The notes: a model not told the origin generated them from the sequence alone. DNA of 38,589 nt from Anaerolineales bacterium (GCA_030824405.1 JAVBXV010000142.1:1-38589), one strand, 5' to 3'; counted from the stretch's first letter, positions 17,822 to 26,833 are shown. Made by a program: numbers and translations.

Positions 17822-18993
17822 TGGCGCGTGTCTGTATGGTTGCATATACACATTATCAATTCGATTCAAGAGTGCGAAGGGAGGCGGAGGCTCTTGTCCA
17901 ACGAGGCGATAGTGTGGACTTCATATGTTTGGAAGACGACAACGGGGAAAATCCTGAATACCATAATGGTGTCAGGTTGATCAAGATATCCTCCAAACGG
18001 TATCGCGGTTCAGATGCGAGGATGTATCTGACTTCGTATTTGTATTTTTTCATGGCCGTTACATTTAAACTGGCAGGCTTGCAATTGAAGAATTCCTATC
18101 AGGTTATTCAAGTTCATACCATGCCAGATTTTATGGTCTTCGTGGCAATTCTCCCCAAACTGTTGGGCGCAAAAGTTGTGTTGGATGTTCACGATCTCAT
18201 GCCAGAACTTTATCAATCCAAGTTTGGATTTTCCGAGACACATTTTTTGATCCGTTTTATCACATGGATCGAACGCATCAGCATTGGTTTTGCCAATCGG
18301 GCAATTGCGGTTCATAAGCCGCATCTTGATGCTTTGTGCCATCACGGCAATCCAGCCGAAAAATTTACCTTGCTGCTCAACTTGCCAGACATGAAAATAT
18401 TTGGCAATGGAGTTGATGATCTGCCTGAAACCAAAACAAGTTTCGATCTGATCTACCACGGCACGGTTTCAAGGCGGCATGGATTGGAAATTGCCATACA
18501 GGCAGTTTTGGCTTTGCGGGAAAAAATTAAGGGATTGAGACTAAGCATCATTGGAGAAGGCGATGATATTTCCCGCCTGACCCATATGGTTGAGGAGTTG
18601 AATATTCTTGACCATGTTCATATAAGAAAGAGCGTACCTTTGGATGAACTCGTCGGCCAGATAAAAAGCGCAGACGTTGGGGTCATTCCCCTTTTGTATG
18701 ATGATTTCACGAAATACATGCTGCCAGTGAAACTGCTCGAATATGTTGCCCTCGAGATCCCTGTGATCTGCACAAGAACTGAGACCATCGAAACTTATTT
18801 TGATAACTCAATGATCCAGTACTTCTCTTCTGGGAGCGCAACCGAACTCGCTGACGACATACTTTTTCTGTATCAAAACCCAGATCGAAGAAGAGACCTT
18901 GTTGCAAATGCCTCCAAATTCAATAAAGTTTACAACTGGGAGAAGCAGAAGCAATCCTATTATCAATTGATCGATGCTTTACTTGAAAAGTAG
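17821..18993 (+). CDS. family 4 glycosyltransferase
   Basis: This 390-residue GT-B enzyme begins VCMVAYTHYQFDSRVRREAEALVQRGDSVDFICL, typical of GT4 proteins resembling WbpH or WcaL. VVLDVHDLMPELYQSKFG closes the N-terminal lobe. The donor lobe has DLIYHGTVSRRHGLEIAIQAV and SADVGVIPLLYDDFTKYMLPVKLLEYVALEIPVICTRTE, with the Glu of the EX7E region present. The start codon shares one base with the previous stop (TAATG), and GAGAG lies upstream. The following gap is 56 bp. Confidence 0.9.
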   Translation: MARVCMVAYTHYQFDSRVRREAEALVQRGDSVDFICLEDDNGENPEYHNGVRLIKISSKRYRGSDARMYLTSYLYFFMAVTFKLAGLQLKNSYQVIQVHTMPDFMVFVAILPKLLGAKVVLDVHDLMPELYQSKFGFSETHFLIRFITWIERISIGFANRAIAVHKPHLDALCHHGNPAEKFTLLLNLPDMKIFGNGVDDLPETKTSFDLIYHGTVSRRHGLEIAIQAVLALREKIKGLRLSIIGEGDDISRLTHMVEELNILDHVHIRKSVPLDELVGQIKSADVGVIPLLYDDFTKYMLPVKLLEYVALEIPVICTRTETIETYFDNSMIQYFSSGSATELADDILFLYQNPDRRRDLVANASKFNKVYNWEKQKQSYYQLIDALLEK

Positions 18994-19049
18994 TGTCGTG
19001 AAATATTGTTTTTCAAAAACATACTGAACATAAAAAGGAGACATATCAA

Positions 19050-19787
19050 ATGAAAAACTCAATTCTGGTGGTTGGCCTTGGAGAGATCGGTAAGCCTTTG
19101 ATGGAAATTATCGAAGAGCGCTTTGATGTGGTGGGCATTGATATTGCGCCAGTTGAATTCCATGGAAAGTGCGATGTTCTGCATATCTGTTTCCCCTTCC
19201 AGATCCCCGATTTTGTCGGCGTATGCGTTGAATACATTAATAAATATCAACCGCAACTGACAGTGATCAATAGCACCGTCACTCCTGGTACGACACGGGC
19301 CGTATTTGAAAGAACTGGCAAAGCCATTGCATATAGTCCCGTGCGCGGCAAGCATATCAAAATGAAACAGGAGTTGCTGCATTATGCCAAATTTGTAGGC
19401 GGCATAGATGAAGAGAGCGGCAGAAAAGTCGCAGAACATTTCGAATCTGTGGGAATGAAAGTCAGGATCCTTTCCTCTCCAGAAGCAACTGAACTGGCGA
19501 AGCTGACAGAGACAACTTATTTTGGTGTGCTGATCGCCTGGGCACAGGAAGTTGAAAGATACTGCGATCAATTATCAGTTAACTATGATGAGATCGTGTC
19601 CTTTTACGATGAGATCGGATATCTGCCGCCTGTAAAATTCTTCCCGGGAATTATCGGCGGACATTGCGTCATGCCGAATATTGAAATATTAAGATCAGTC
19701 TTTGATTCCAAAATATTGGAGGCCATTGATGATTCAAATGTCTTGAAGGAAAAAAGAGAAGCCAAAACAGAAGTGACCGTTCCGTAA
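19050..19787 (+). CDS. short UDP-sugar dehydrogenase-like protein lacking the C-terminal domain
   Basis: This 245-residue protein matches the first two-thirds of UDP-glucose / UDP-ManNAc dehydrogenases. It has an NAD fold (VVGLGEIGKPL, VVGIDI), NSTVTPGTT, and a helical core with ATELAKLTETTYF and FFPGIIGGHCVMPN. Cys206 lies where the family has its catalytic Cys, and Lys151 where it has the helper Lys. The family Asn four residues after that Lys is Thr155, and the Asp four residues after the Cys is Asn210. The C-terminal UDP-binding domain of about 150 residues is absent, and the protein ends in a polar tail, not an obvious frameshift. It may act on another substrate or be a non-catalytic relative. 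AAGGAG lies 9 nt before the ATG. Confidence 0.75.
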   Translation: MKNSILVVGLGEIGKPLMEIIEERFDVVGIDIAPVEFHGKCDVLHICFPFQIPDFVGVCVEYINKYQPQLTVINSTVTPGTTRAVFERTGKAIAYSPVRGKHIKMKQELLHYAKFVGGIDEESGRKVAEHFESVGMKVRILSSPEATELAKLTETTYFGVLIAWAQEVERYCDQLSVNYDEIVSFYDEIGYLPPVKFFPGIIGGHCVMPNIEILRSVFDSKILEAIDDSNVLKEKREAKTEVTVP

Positions 19788-19879
19788 AGCGGCTGTGATA
19801 TGTTTTTGTGTTTGGGGTTGACCGCGTATGGATCAAGAACAACAGAGCCCTAAAGACAGGGCATGTGAGATTCGATCAA

Positions 19880-20917
19880 ATGAGCGCGTCAAAACTGGAA
19901 TTTGTGGATCACTCAGATAATGCCTGGCAGGCTCTTGTCGCAACATGCGGCCAAGCCAATATTTTCCACCATGCGGCCTGGTCAGGGTTGATGCAAGAGT
20001 GTTATGGATACCGTCCCTTTGTTGCTGTGGTGCGGGATGCAAACGGAAATATTTGTGCAGGCCTGCCAATGATGGAAGTCAACGGTAAGTTGCCTCATCG
20101 TCGCTGGGTCTCTATTCCTTTCAGCGATCATTGTGCGCCTCTTTCTCACGATCTGGCTGCTTTAAAAAAACTGACAGAGGCTCTCACTTCCAGGGCATAC
20201 GAACCAGGCTCTCCGAAAATGGAATTGCGTTGGAAACTGCCCGCTCAACCCGAGACCCAGTATTCTTGTGAACATGTTCTTCATACACTTCAACTCGATC
20301 GGGCAATCGAGAAAGTGGCAGAGCAGATCCACCATTCACATTTGCGTAATATAAAAACTGCCCAAACTCATGGCGTGCAGATCAAGGTGGGGAAGAACTT
20401 GGAAGATATGCGGGCATTCTACTCCCTGCATCTGCAAACAAGGCACAGACAGGGTGTTCCGATTCAACCCTATCATTATTTTGAACTGCTGCACAAAAGA
20501 TTGATCGAACAAGGGTTGGGCTTTGTTCTGCTTGCCTACGAAAATGGGAGATGCCTGGCGGGCGCGGTCTTTCTGCATTGGAACCATATGCTCACATACA
20601 AGTATGGAGCATCGACAGCAGAGGATCTGCACCTGCGCCCCAATCACCTGATTTTCTGGAACGCCATTCGATGGGGCTGTGATAACGGTTTTACCAGCCT
20701 GGATCTTGGAAGAACTTCGATCGATAACAACGGGTTACGCGATTTTAAGAGTCGTTGGGGTGCTCAGGAAATACCGTTGATCTATACCAGCCTTGCTTGC
20801 GGACCCAAACAAGCGCCCAACGGCCATTTATTGGAAATGATGCACGTGATCATACGAAGATCACCCGCCTGGGTATGCAGACTCAGCGGCGAAATCCTAT
20901 ATAGGCATTTTGGATAA
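19880..20917 (+). CDS. FemAB-like / GNAT-fold aminoacyl or acyl transferase
   Basis: This protein of about 345 residues has the double-GNAT look of FemAB and Acetyltransf_6 proteins. NIFHHAAWSGLMQECYGYRPFVAV stands near the N-terminus, HHSHLRNIKTAQTHGVQIKVG in the middle, and GRCLAGAVFLHWNHMLTYKYGAS with NHLIFWNAIRWGCDNGFTSLDLGRTS near the end. Relatives transfer amino acids from aminoacyl-tRNA to peptidoglycan, and others occur in exopolysaccharide loci with unknown substrates. It could move an aminoacyl group onto the polymer here. The start is uncertain: the frame opens with GTG at 19808, but ATG 19880 begins the conserved part. Neither has a strong ribosome site. Confidence 0.75.
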   Translation: MSASKLEFVDHSDNAWQALVATCGQANIFHHAAWSGLMQECYGYRPFVAVVRDANGNICAGLPMMEVNGKLPHRRWVSIPFSDHCAPLSHDLAALKKLTEALTSRAYEPGSPKMELRWKLPAQPETQYSCEHVLHTLQLDRAIEKVAEQIHHSHLRNIKTAQTHGVQIKVGKNLEDMRAFYSLHLQTRHRQGVPIQPYHYFELLHKRLIEQGLGFVLLAYENGRCLAGAVFLHWNHMLTYKYGASTAEDLHLRPNHLIFWNAIRWGCDNGFTSLDLGRTSIDNNGLRDFKSRWGAQEIPLIYTSLACGPKQAPNGHLLEMMHVIIRRSPAWVCRLSGEILYRHFG

Positions 20918-20922
20918 TTACC

Positions 20923-22146
20923 ATGACATCTACCCTTTGGACGGCAAACACACCACAAAAATTTTGGCTCTGTACTCCAGACCCGTCAGCCAAGATATGG
21001 AATTTAGCCATCCAAAATGCGATTCCCATCCTTGGCTTTCCTGCTGAAATAAAAAATATCCAAGATGTATTGGAATATGCATTGGGCGAAGCACGGTTTG
21101 GTAAAAACCGTTACAAGATAGGATTGTTCAGAAGCATCTATTATTTACTAAAACCCTTTCTTCCCAGGTCGATGATCATTCGGATGCGTCAGAAATATAA
21201 CTTCTTCTTGAATGGCGGGTCGGCCATGGACTGGCCGATTGAATCGCGCTATGTGAAATTCCAATGGGAAATACTTCGCCAGGTGTTGCTTTTATCTGAA
21301 AAGGAAGAAATTGTATTCAGGTATTTTTGGCCTGAGGGGAAAAGATATGCTTTTGTCCTGACGCACGATATCGAGAGCGCCAAAGGCCAGTGTCTTGCGT
21401 CAGGTTTGGCCGACATGGAAGAAGCGCTTGGTTTTCGTTCGATGTTCAATTTTGTTCCTGAGGTCTACCCTGTTGACTGGGGATTGGTGCGTGATCTGCG
21501 AGAGCGCGGATTTGAGATCGGCGTGCATGGGCTAAAGCATGACAGCAAGATGTTCGATACCTATGATCGATTTACGCAGCGTTCTGTACGTATTAACCAG
21601 TATCTGCATGAGTTTCATGCACATGGATTCCGCGCTCCTCTCACGATCCGCAACCCTGATTGGATGCAGTTACTGGACATGGAATATGACCTGTCGTTTT
21701 TCGATACCGACCCCTATGAGCCCATGCCAGGCGGGGTAATGAGTATTTGGCCATTTACAACAGGCCGCTTCATTGAATTACCCTATACTCTTCCTCAAGA
21801 TTGCACATTGTATGAAATCATGCGCGAGACCTCGCCACAGATATGGTTTGAAAAAATCGAGTTCATCGAAAAATATTATGGGATGGCGCTGGTGAATGTC
21901 CATCCAGACTATTCGGGCGAGGGCCATGTCAAGGAAATTTACCGAACATTTTTGGGCGCGATGCGAGCGCGCACGGAATACTGGCATGCGTTGCCGCAGG
22001 AAGTCGTATCCTGGTGGAAGAATCGCAGTGATTGCGAAACGCACCTTGTTGATCGATCATTTATGATGGCATACGCTTCTCTGGACGTGGACCATACCAG
22101 CATTCTGATTTCCAACAGAGAATCAAGCGTGATTAAGATGGAGTAA
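20923..22146 (+). CDS. polysaccharide deacetylase-like protein with THDIE motif
   Basis: This 407-residue protein has a NodB-like core from about residue 145. FVLTHDIESAKGQ stands where CE4 enzymes have TFDDG, and FEIGVHGLKHDSKMF supplies an intact H-x3-H metal pair. FHAHGFRAPLTIRNPDWMQ (the Arg-containing motif 3 region) and a late MALVNVHPDYSGEG His follow. It differs from the 16151 protein by retaining both histidines. The N-terminal 140 residues have no recognised domain. Its gene lies between the FemAB-like and GNAT genes, so exposing a free amine for later acylation is a plausible role. The start is 5 nt after the previous stop. Confidence 0.78.
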   Translation: MTSTLWTANTPQKFWLCTPDPSAKIWNLAIQNAIPILGFPAEIKNIQDVLEYALGEARFGKNRYKIGLFRSIYYLLKPFLPRSMIIRMRQKYNFFLNGGSAMDWPIESRYVKFQWEILRQVLLLSEKEEIVFRYFWPEGKRYAFVLTHDIESAKGQCLASGLADMEEALGFRSMFNFVPEVYPVDWGLVRDLRERGFEIGVHGLKHDSKMFDTYDRFTQRSVRINQYLHEFHAHGFRAPLTIRNPDWMQLLDMEYDLSFFDTDPYEPMPGGVMSIWPFTTGRFIELPYTLPQDCTLYEIMRETSPQIWFEKIEFIEKYYGMALVNVHPDYSGEGHVKEIYRTFLGAMRARTEYWHALPQEVVSWWKNRSDCETHLVDRSFMMAYASLDVDHTSILISNRESSVIKME

Positions 22147-22153
22147 TTAAACA

Positions 22154-22798
22154 ATGCTTACATCGATAAAGATCGTATTTCATCAAGTGATTGAAACATT
22201 GGCGGAACATGGTGTGAAAGGTATCTTTCACCCACGAGTTTTCTGGAATAGACGGGCCATCCCCGTGGAAATGGATCTCCTGACGGTCAACCTTCCTCTT
22301 GCTGGTCAATTGAATAACGCTGAGTTTAAGTTTTTTGAAATAACGATGGATGATCTGCGATCTGGGAAATGGACCTTTGCCGTTCCGAGCCGCGGATTGA
22401 AGGCTGTGCGTAATCTTAAGCGAGGTTATCGTGGTTTTGTTGTCGCGAAGGATTCCACCATTGTAGGAGATCTCTGGTGTATTGCACCGCGAAAAGGTGG
22501 GAAACCTATTTATCATCCTGATCTTCGCATGTTGGATATCGTCTGTGGAATAGAAGATGCATACGCCTTCGACATGTTGATCCCCTCGACATATCGGGGA
22601 AAGAATCTCGCGGTCCCGCTCCAAAAAACACTCCAGTCGGCATTGAAGATGGAAGGATATCAGCGGGTGTATGGATATTTTTGGGAAGACAACCTTCCCG
22701 CACTATGGATGCACCGCATGCTCAAATTCAAGGAACTTCCAAAAAGACGTGTATCCAGATTCTTTTTTCTTGTGAGATCCCAAAAGGAGGTCGTATGA
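22154..22798 (+). CDS. GNAT-fold N-acyltransferase
   Basis: This 214-residue protein has GNAT features in its second half: DAYAFDMLIPSTYRGKNLAVPLQKTLQSALK, where RGKNLA matches the acyl-CoA/pantetheine pyrophosphate-binding Q/RxxGxG/A loop, followed by YQRVYGYFWEDNLPALWMHRMLKF, the usual N-x-x-A-x-x-x-H/Y end. The partner donor may be acyl-CoA or, given the next gene, an acyl carrier protein. The carrier protein gene starts inside its stop codon (ATGA overlap), suggesting coordinated synthesis of transferase and carrier. The N-terminal 80 residues are not recognised. Confidence 0.78.
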   Translation: MLTSIKIVFHQVIETLAEHGVKGIFHPRVFWNRRAIPVEMDLLTVNLPLAGQLNNAEFKFFEITMDDLRSGKWTFAVPSRGLKAVRNLKRGYRGFVVAKDSTIVGDLWCIAPRKGGKPIYHPDLRMLDIVCGIEDAYAFDMLIPSTYRGKNLAVPLQKTLQSALKMEGYQRVYGYFWEDNLPALWMHRMLKFKELPKRRVSRFFFLVRSQKEVV

Positions 22799-23043
22799 GT
22801 ACGAGTGACAGCATCAGAGATTTTATTACTGGGGAGATCCTGCATGGAACCCTCAAGGATCCTTTGAACGATCAAGACCCGCTCATTGAATCGGGAATTA
22901 TTGACTCAATGGGTGTCATGACCCTTTTGGCATTTCTTGAAGAACAATTCTCAATTCAGATCCCTGGCGATGAACTTCTGCCAGAGAATTTTGAATCCAT
23001 CTCCACCATCACCACTCTTGTTGACCGCCATCTGGTTCGGTAA
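22795..23043 (+). CDS. stand-alone acyl/peptidyl carrier protein
   Basis: This 82-residue protein carries the 4'-phosphopantetheine attachment motif DPLIESGIIDSMGVMTLL, with Ser38 as the modified residue. Its helix pattern is that of a stand-alone carrier protein. It would hold an acyl or aminoacyl group as a thioester. The following genes encode an acyl-CoA dehydrogenase and an amino-acid adenylation enzyme, the same partners as the PltL-type carrier in pyrrole-2-carboxyl formation. The ATG at 22795 has a near-perfect AAAGGAGG site and overlaps the GNAT stop. The longer open frame to 22681 is inside the GNAT gene. No phosphopantetheinyl transferase is in the window. Confidence 0.92.
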   Translation: MSTSDSIRDFITGEILHGTLKDPLNDQDPLIESGIIDSMGVMTLLAFLEEQFSIQIPGDELLPENFESISTITTLVDRHLVR

Positions 23044-23055
23044 CGGAGGTGCGAA

Positions 23056-24201
23056 ATGAATTTCGCATTTACTGAGGAACAGAAGGAAATTAGAAAAACC
23101 ATCATCGACTTTGCCCGCCGCGACCTGAATCCAGGCATCGTGGAGCGGGATAGGTTGGGAGTGTTCTCGCATGAGTTATGGAAGAAGTGTGCCGAGATGA
23201 GGATCTTTGCCATTCCTTTTCCAGAGTCGTTGGGAGGCGATGGCTTTGATTTTGTTACTGCCGTTGCGGCTTTTCATGCACTGGGATATGCCTGCAAAGA
23301 TTCTGGACTTGTCCATTCGATGGCTACGCAGATCATCTGCGGCATCCAACTTCAATTATTCGGGAACAAGGAACAGGTCTCGCAAATATTGCCTGATCTG
23401 GTTTCAGGAAAATTGATCTATGCTCAGGCGATTACAGAACCTGGCTCAGGTTCAGATGCTTTTGCCATGCAAACATTTGCATCCAAAACCGATGGCGGCT
23501 ATATTCTAAATGGCACAAAGACCATGATCAGTAATGGTCCCGTTGCAGACCGCGCTCTGATCTTTGCAGTAACTGACCGTGCCAAAAAAGCTTTGGGCGG
23601 CATTTCGTGCTTCCTTGTTTCCAAAGGTGACGCGGGTTTTTCAGCAGGGAAGCCAATGGAAAAAATGGGGCTCCGCACATTAACCAATGGCGATTTATCC
23701 TTCTCAGATTGTTTTATTCCCGAAAGTTCAATAGTGGGAAGAGAGGGTCAGGGAGCGATCCTCTTTGGCGAAGCCATGGAATGGGAACGCACGCTCATCC
23801 CCGCCTGTCTGTTGGGAGAACTTGAACGCGTGCTTGAGGAGTGTGTTCAGTATGTGAAGGATCGCAAGGCGTTCGGTCAGCCCATCGGAGATTTTCAAGC
23901 AATCTCGCACAAGATTGCAATGATGAAGGTCAACGCAGAACTGGGCAGGCTGGCTTTATACAATGCGGCGTATCTTAAGTCGCAGCGAAAACGTGCCGCA
24001 CTTGAAACGTCCACGGCCAAATTATTTATTAGTGAAAGTTTGAAGCAGGCATGTATGGATGCGATCCAGATTCGCGGCGGCTATGGATACATGGTCGAAT
24101 ACGAAGTGGAGCGTGATCTTCGCGACAGCATCGCGTCCACGATCTATTCTGGCACATCTGAAATGCAGGCCAACATCATCGCCCGAATTGCAGGCTTATA
24201 A
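23056..24201 (+). CDS. acyl-CoA dehydrogenase family flavoprotein (PltE-like)
   Basis: This 381-residue protein is a full-length acyl-CoA dehydrogenase. The FAD/substrate motif is YAQAITEPGSGSDAFAM, the C-terminal FAD motif is IQIRGGYGYMVEYEVERDLRD, and the last motif is TIYSGTSEMQANIIARIAGL. In common family members the catalytic Glu lies in YEGTS, but here that residue is Ser. Glu244 in AMEWERTLIP instead fits the position used by isovaleryl-CoA dehydrogenase and, as I recall, by prolyl-carrier-protein dehydrogenases. Between a carrier protein and an adenylation enzyme, it probably oxidises a carrier-bound (amino)acyl group. GGAGG lies 8 nt before the ATG. Confidence 0.88.
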   Translation: MNFAFTEEQKEIRKTIIDFARRDLNPGIVERDRLGVFSHELWKKCAEMRIFAIPFPESLGGDGFDFVTAVAAFHALGYACKDSGLVHSMATQIICGIQLQLFGNKEQVSQILPDLVSGKLIYAQAITEPGSGSDAFAMQTFASKTDGGYILNGTKTMISNGPVADRALIFAVTDRAKKALGGISCFLVSKGDAGFSAGKPMEKMGLRTLTNGDLSFSDCFIPESSIVGREGQGAILFGEAMEWERTLIPACLLGELERVLEECVQYVKDRKAFGQPIGDFQAISHKIAMMKVNAELGRLALYNAAYLKSQRKRAALETSTAKLFISESLKQACMDAIQIRGGYGYMVEYEVERDLRDSIASTIYSGTSEMQANIIARIAGL

Positions 24202-24204
24202 ACC

Positions 24205-25812
24205 ATGTCCGAACACCTTGTCCATCACTACCTCGATCACTCGGCGAAATTATTCCCCAAAAAAATCGCTATCACTGATGGACGCACAAGCCTTACCTTT
24301 GGCGAGCTCGCCCTGCTTTCAGATCAGTTGGGTTATTTTCTAACGGGTCTCGGTGTTTCCCAGGGCGGGCGCGTTGTCTATTATTTAAAAAGAGATCTCG
24401 ATTGCATCGTCTCCACGCTCGGCATTTTGAAATCGGGCGCGGCCTATATTCCAGTGGACCAGAAGACTCCTCTCGAACGCTGGAAACAAATTATTGAAGA
24501 TGCAGCGCCAGATGCGATTATTTGTAACGCTCCCACTTTGGAGGAAGCCATCCAGCGGACGGCGCTCCTGAACATTCAGCCAGCATTGATCTGCCTCACA
24601 CCGCGCGGTGAGCTGGTGACATCACGAGAAAAAGTTTTCTTCCTCGAAGAGATCCTGTCTGCGCCCAGCACGTTGCCTTCCAACCTCAGCTCAGATGATG
24701 TTGCGTATGTCTTGTACACATCTGGCTCCACTGGCGTGCCCAAAGGGGTGATGGTCACACACGCTAATATCAGAAATTATATTGATTGGGCGATACAGTA
24801 TTTCAACATCACAGCCGAAGATCGCATCCTCGGGACTGCCCCCTTTTATTTTGACATGTCCACCTTTGATATTTTTTGTTCGCTTGCAACAGGCGCAACA
24901 TTATGTGTTGCAACCGAAGGTCTGCTGCTCTTCCCCGAAAAACTGGTCCAATTTATTGAACATGAACATATAACGATCTGGAAAGGTGTATCTTCTCTTT
25001 TAATGTACATGTGTCGCGCAGGTGTACTTCACCCAGAGCGCATGCCAGACCTGCGAACCATCATCTTCGCTGGAGAACCGCTGGCTCCCCAATACCTTGC
25101 GCAATGGATGAATACATTTCCCGCCAAATCGTTTTATAACGGATATGGTCCCACCGAAGCGACTGGAGTTTCACTTTGTTACCACGTAGAGTCTATTCCC
25201 GAAACGGGCCAACCCATTCCCATTGGTCGTCCTTGTAAAGGAGCCAAAGTTATCCTGCTTGACGAGGATGGCTTGCCCGTCAGTCATGGTGAAATTGGTG
25301 AGCTATGCATCTCTGGCGTTTGTCTTGCCAAAGGCTATCTCAACGATGTCGAAAAGACGAACAAGAATTTCACTCCGCCTCCTGTGGAATGCAGTACTGT
25401 GGGCGAGAGGATCTATCACACTGGCGACCTCGTTCGCGAGAATGAAGATGGGAATTACATTTTTATTTCAAGGAAAGATCATCAAGTTAAGTGGATGGGA
25501 TATCGAATCGAACTGGCCGAGATCGAAATGAATCTCATGACGCATCCAGAGATAAGGGATACCGTTGTACTTCTCATGGATACGAATGGCACAGGGTTGA
25601 CCGAGCTGGTGGCTTTGTTCGAGGCGGAAGAGCAGGTCAATGCCCGAGTGTTGGCTCAATTTTTAGAAAACAGGATCCCTGCTTATATGGTCCCGAAGCG
25701 ATTCGTTCAAGTATCCGCACTCCCACGCAATGACAGAGGAAAGATCGCCCGCGATGAGATATTAAAACTCTACTCAAGATCAGAAGGAGTGCCCGATGCC
25801 AAAGTCGGATAA
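24205..25812 (+). CDS. stand-alone amino-acid adenylation enzyme (PltF/DltA-like)
   Basis: This 535-residue ANL enzyme has all core motifs: A3 YTSGSTGVPKGVMVTHANI (about 171-189), A4 FYFDMSTFDIF, A5 NGYGPTEAT, A7 YHTGDLV, A8 MGYRIELAEIE and A10 with Lys513 in NDRGKIAR. Asp217 in A4 is the residue that in amino-acid-activating domains binds the substrate alpha-amino group, so an amino acid rather than a fatty acid is likely. It has no fused carrier or condensation domain, and the separate carrier protein two genes upstream is its natural partner. Proline is a candidate by analogy with PltF, and D-alanine by analogy with DltA. The gene begins 3 nt after the dehydrogenase stop. Confidence 0.9.
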   Translation: MSEHLVHHYLDHSAKLFPKKIAITDGRTSLTFGELALLSDQLGYFLTGLGVSQGGRVVYYLKRDLDCIVSTLGILKSGAAYIPVDQKTPLERWKQIIEDAAPDAIICNAPTLEEAIQRTALLNIQPALICLTPRGELVTSREKVFFLEEILSAPSTLPSNLSSDDVAYVLYTSGSTGVPKGVMVTHANIRNYIDWAIQYFNITAEDRILGTAPFYFDMSTFDIFCSLATGATLCVATEGLLLFPEKLVQFIEHEHITIWKGVSSLLMYMCRAGVLHPERMPDLRTIIFAGEPLAPQYLAQWMNTFPAKSFYNGYGPTEATGVSLCYHVESIPETGQPIPIGRPCKGAKVILLDEDGLPVSHGEIGELCISGVCLAKGYLNDVEKTNKNFTPPPVECSTVGERIYHTGDLVRENEDGNYIFISRKDHQVKWMGYRIELAEIEMNLMTHPEIRDTVVLLMDTNGTGLTELVALFEAEEQVNARVLAQFLENRIPAYMVPKRFVQVSALPRNDRGKIARDEILKLYSRSEGVPDAKVG

Positions 25813-26815
25813 CCCGCAGTTGCTGCTCGAATGGGCGCGCGATCTGGGGAAGACAAATCCTTTTTTGGATTTGCATGTTCACCCCTATGAAGTCCTTACT
25901 GGAGATGTTGGTTTTAATCCAGACCCGCAAATTGAAGGGCTTTTTAATAAAGGATTATTTCAGTATCATCCGCCTGTGTTGGATGACATCAACCCAACCC
26001 AACCGATCCCCGATAATCAACGCGGCTTACTTCTGGCAGCGCGGCTTACTTATAACCATACAGGGCCAAAAGTATTAACAGACCAGATCGATCTGGCTGG
26101 TCTTTCTGGAGCCTTGCTTTTGCCTGTGGCGCGTACGGCTGGGAAGGCCGAGGAAATGTTGGAAGTAACTCAGAAGATGTTCGAAAAGGAAGCTCGCTTA
26201 TTTTCTGGCTGTGCTTTGCCAATTAACATCCAGCCTGATAAATTGGCTGACTTTTTCCGCTTCGCCCGCCAACGGAATCGAATTCGCGCAATCAAGTTTC
26301 ATCATAACCTGACAGGGATCGACCCGCTTACAAAAAAAGGGGAGGAGTTGACCAACGCAGCTTTGGCGGCGGCAGGAGAACTTAATCTCCCCATGGTGGT
26401 GCATGGAGGCCGTTCGCCAGGTCTTGAACCCATTGAATGTAGAGAATACGGAATCATTTCCCGCCTCGCAACAGTGGACTGGAGTATTTCAACCGCTCCA
26501 GTAATTCTGGCTCATGCAGGCTGTCACGGTCTGACATACGCAGAATCAATTGATGCTCTTTCTATATTGAATAATTTATTTGAGAAGCACTCCAACCTTA
26601 TGGCTGACACATCCAATCTTGAACCGTCCATTCTTCAACTGGTGTTGGAAAAGATCAACCCCGCCCGCCTTGTGTTTGGCTCCGATGCTCTTTATGTGCC
26701 GATCTGGAAAGCATGGCTCAGATTTCTTCAATCTCTACAGCTTGTTTCCACGCACCCCGATGATGATCTAATCAGTATTGCTTCACTCAACCCAGCGCGT
26801 TGTTTATCTTTATAA
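25796..26815 (+). CDS. amidohydrolase-2 family metal-dependent hydrolase
   Basis: This 339-residue TIM-barrel protein has FLDLHVHPYE (metal HxH, His27 and His29), IKFHHNLTG, MVVHGGRSPG, VILAHAGCHG and FGSDALY (late metal Asp), in the order expected for amidohydrolase family 2. Members include hydrolases and non-oxidative decarboxylases. Its start overlaps the adenylation gene by 17 nt, with AAGGAG 6 nt before the ATG, so it probably belongs to the carrier-protein block. It might trim, decarboxylate or release the bound acyl group. That role is not shown by sequence. It is the last gene of the plus-strand run, and only 18 bp separate it from a convergent gene. Confidence 0.82.
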   Translation: MPKSDNPQLLLEWARDLGKTNPFLDLHVHPYEVLTGDVGFNPDPQIEGLFNKGLFQYHPPVLDDINPTQPIPDNQRGLLLAARLTYNHTGPKVLTDQIDLAGLSGALLLPVARTAGKAEEMLEVTQKMFEKEARLFSGCALPINIQPDKLADFFRFARQRNRIRAIKFHHNLTGIDPLTKKGEELTNAALAAAGELNLPMVVHGGRSPGLEPIECREYGIISRLATVDWSISTAPVILAHAGCHGLTYAESIDALSILNNLFEKHSNLMADTSNLEPSILQLVLEKINPARLVFGSDALYVPIWKAWLRFLQSLQLVSTHPDDDLISIASLNPARCLSL

Positions 26816-26833
26816 AGCGATCTTTGATTAAGT

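Noticed and set aside
22681-23043. Longer form of the carrier protein starting at 22681
   Set aside because: The first 38 codons lie inside the GNAT gene in another frame. The ATG at 22795 has an almost perfect ribosome site and gives a normal carrier-protein length.
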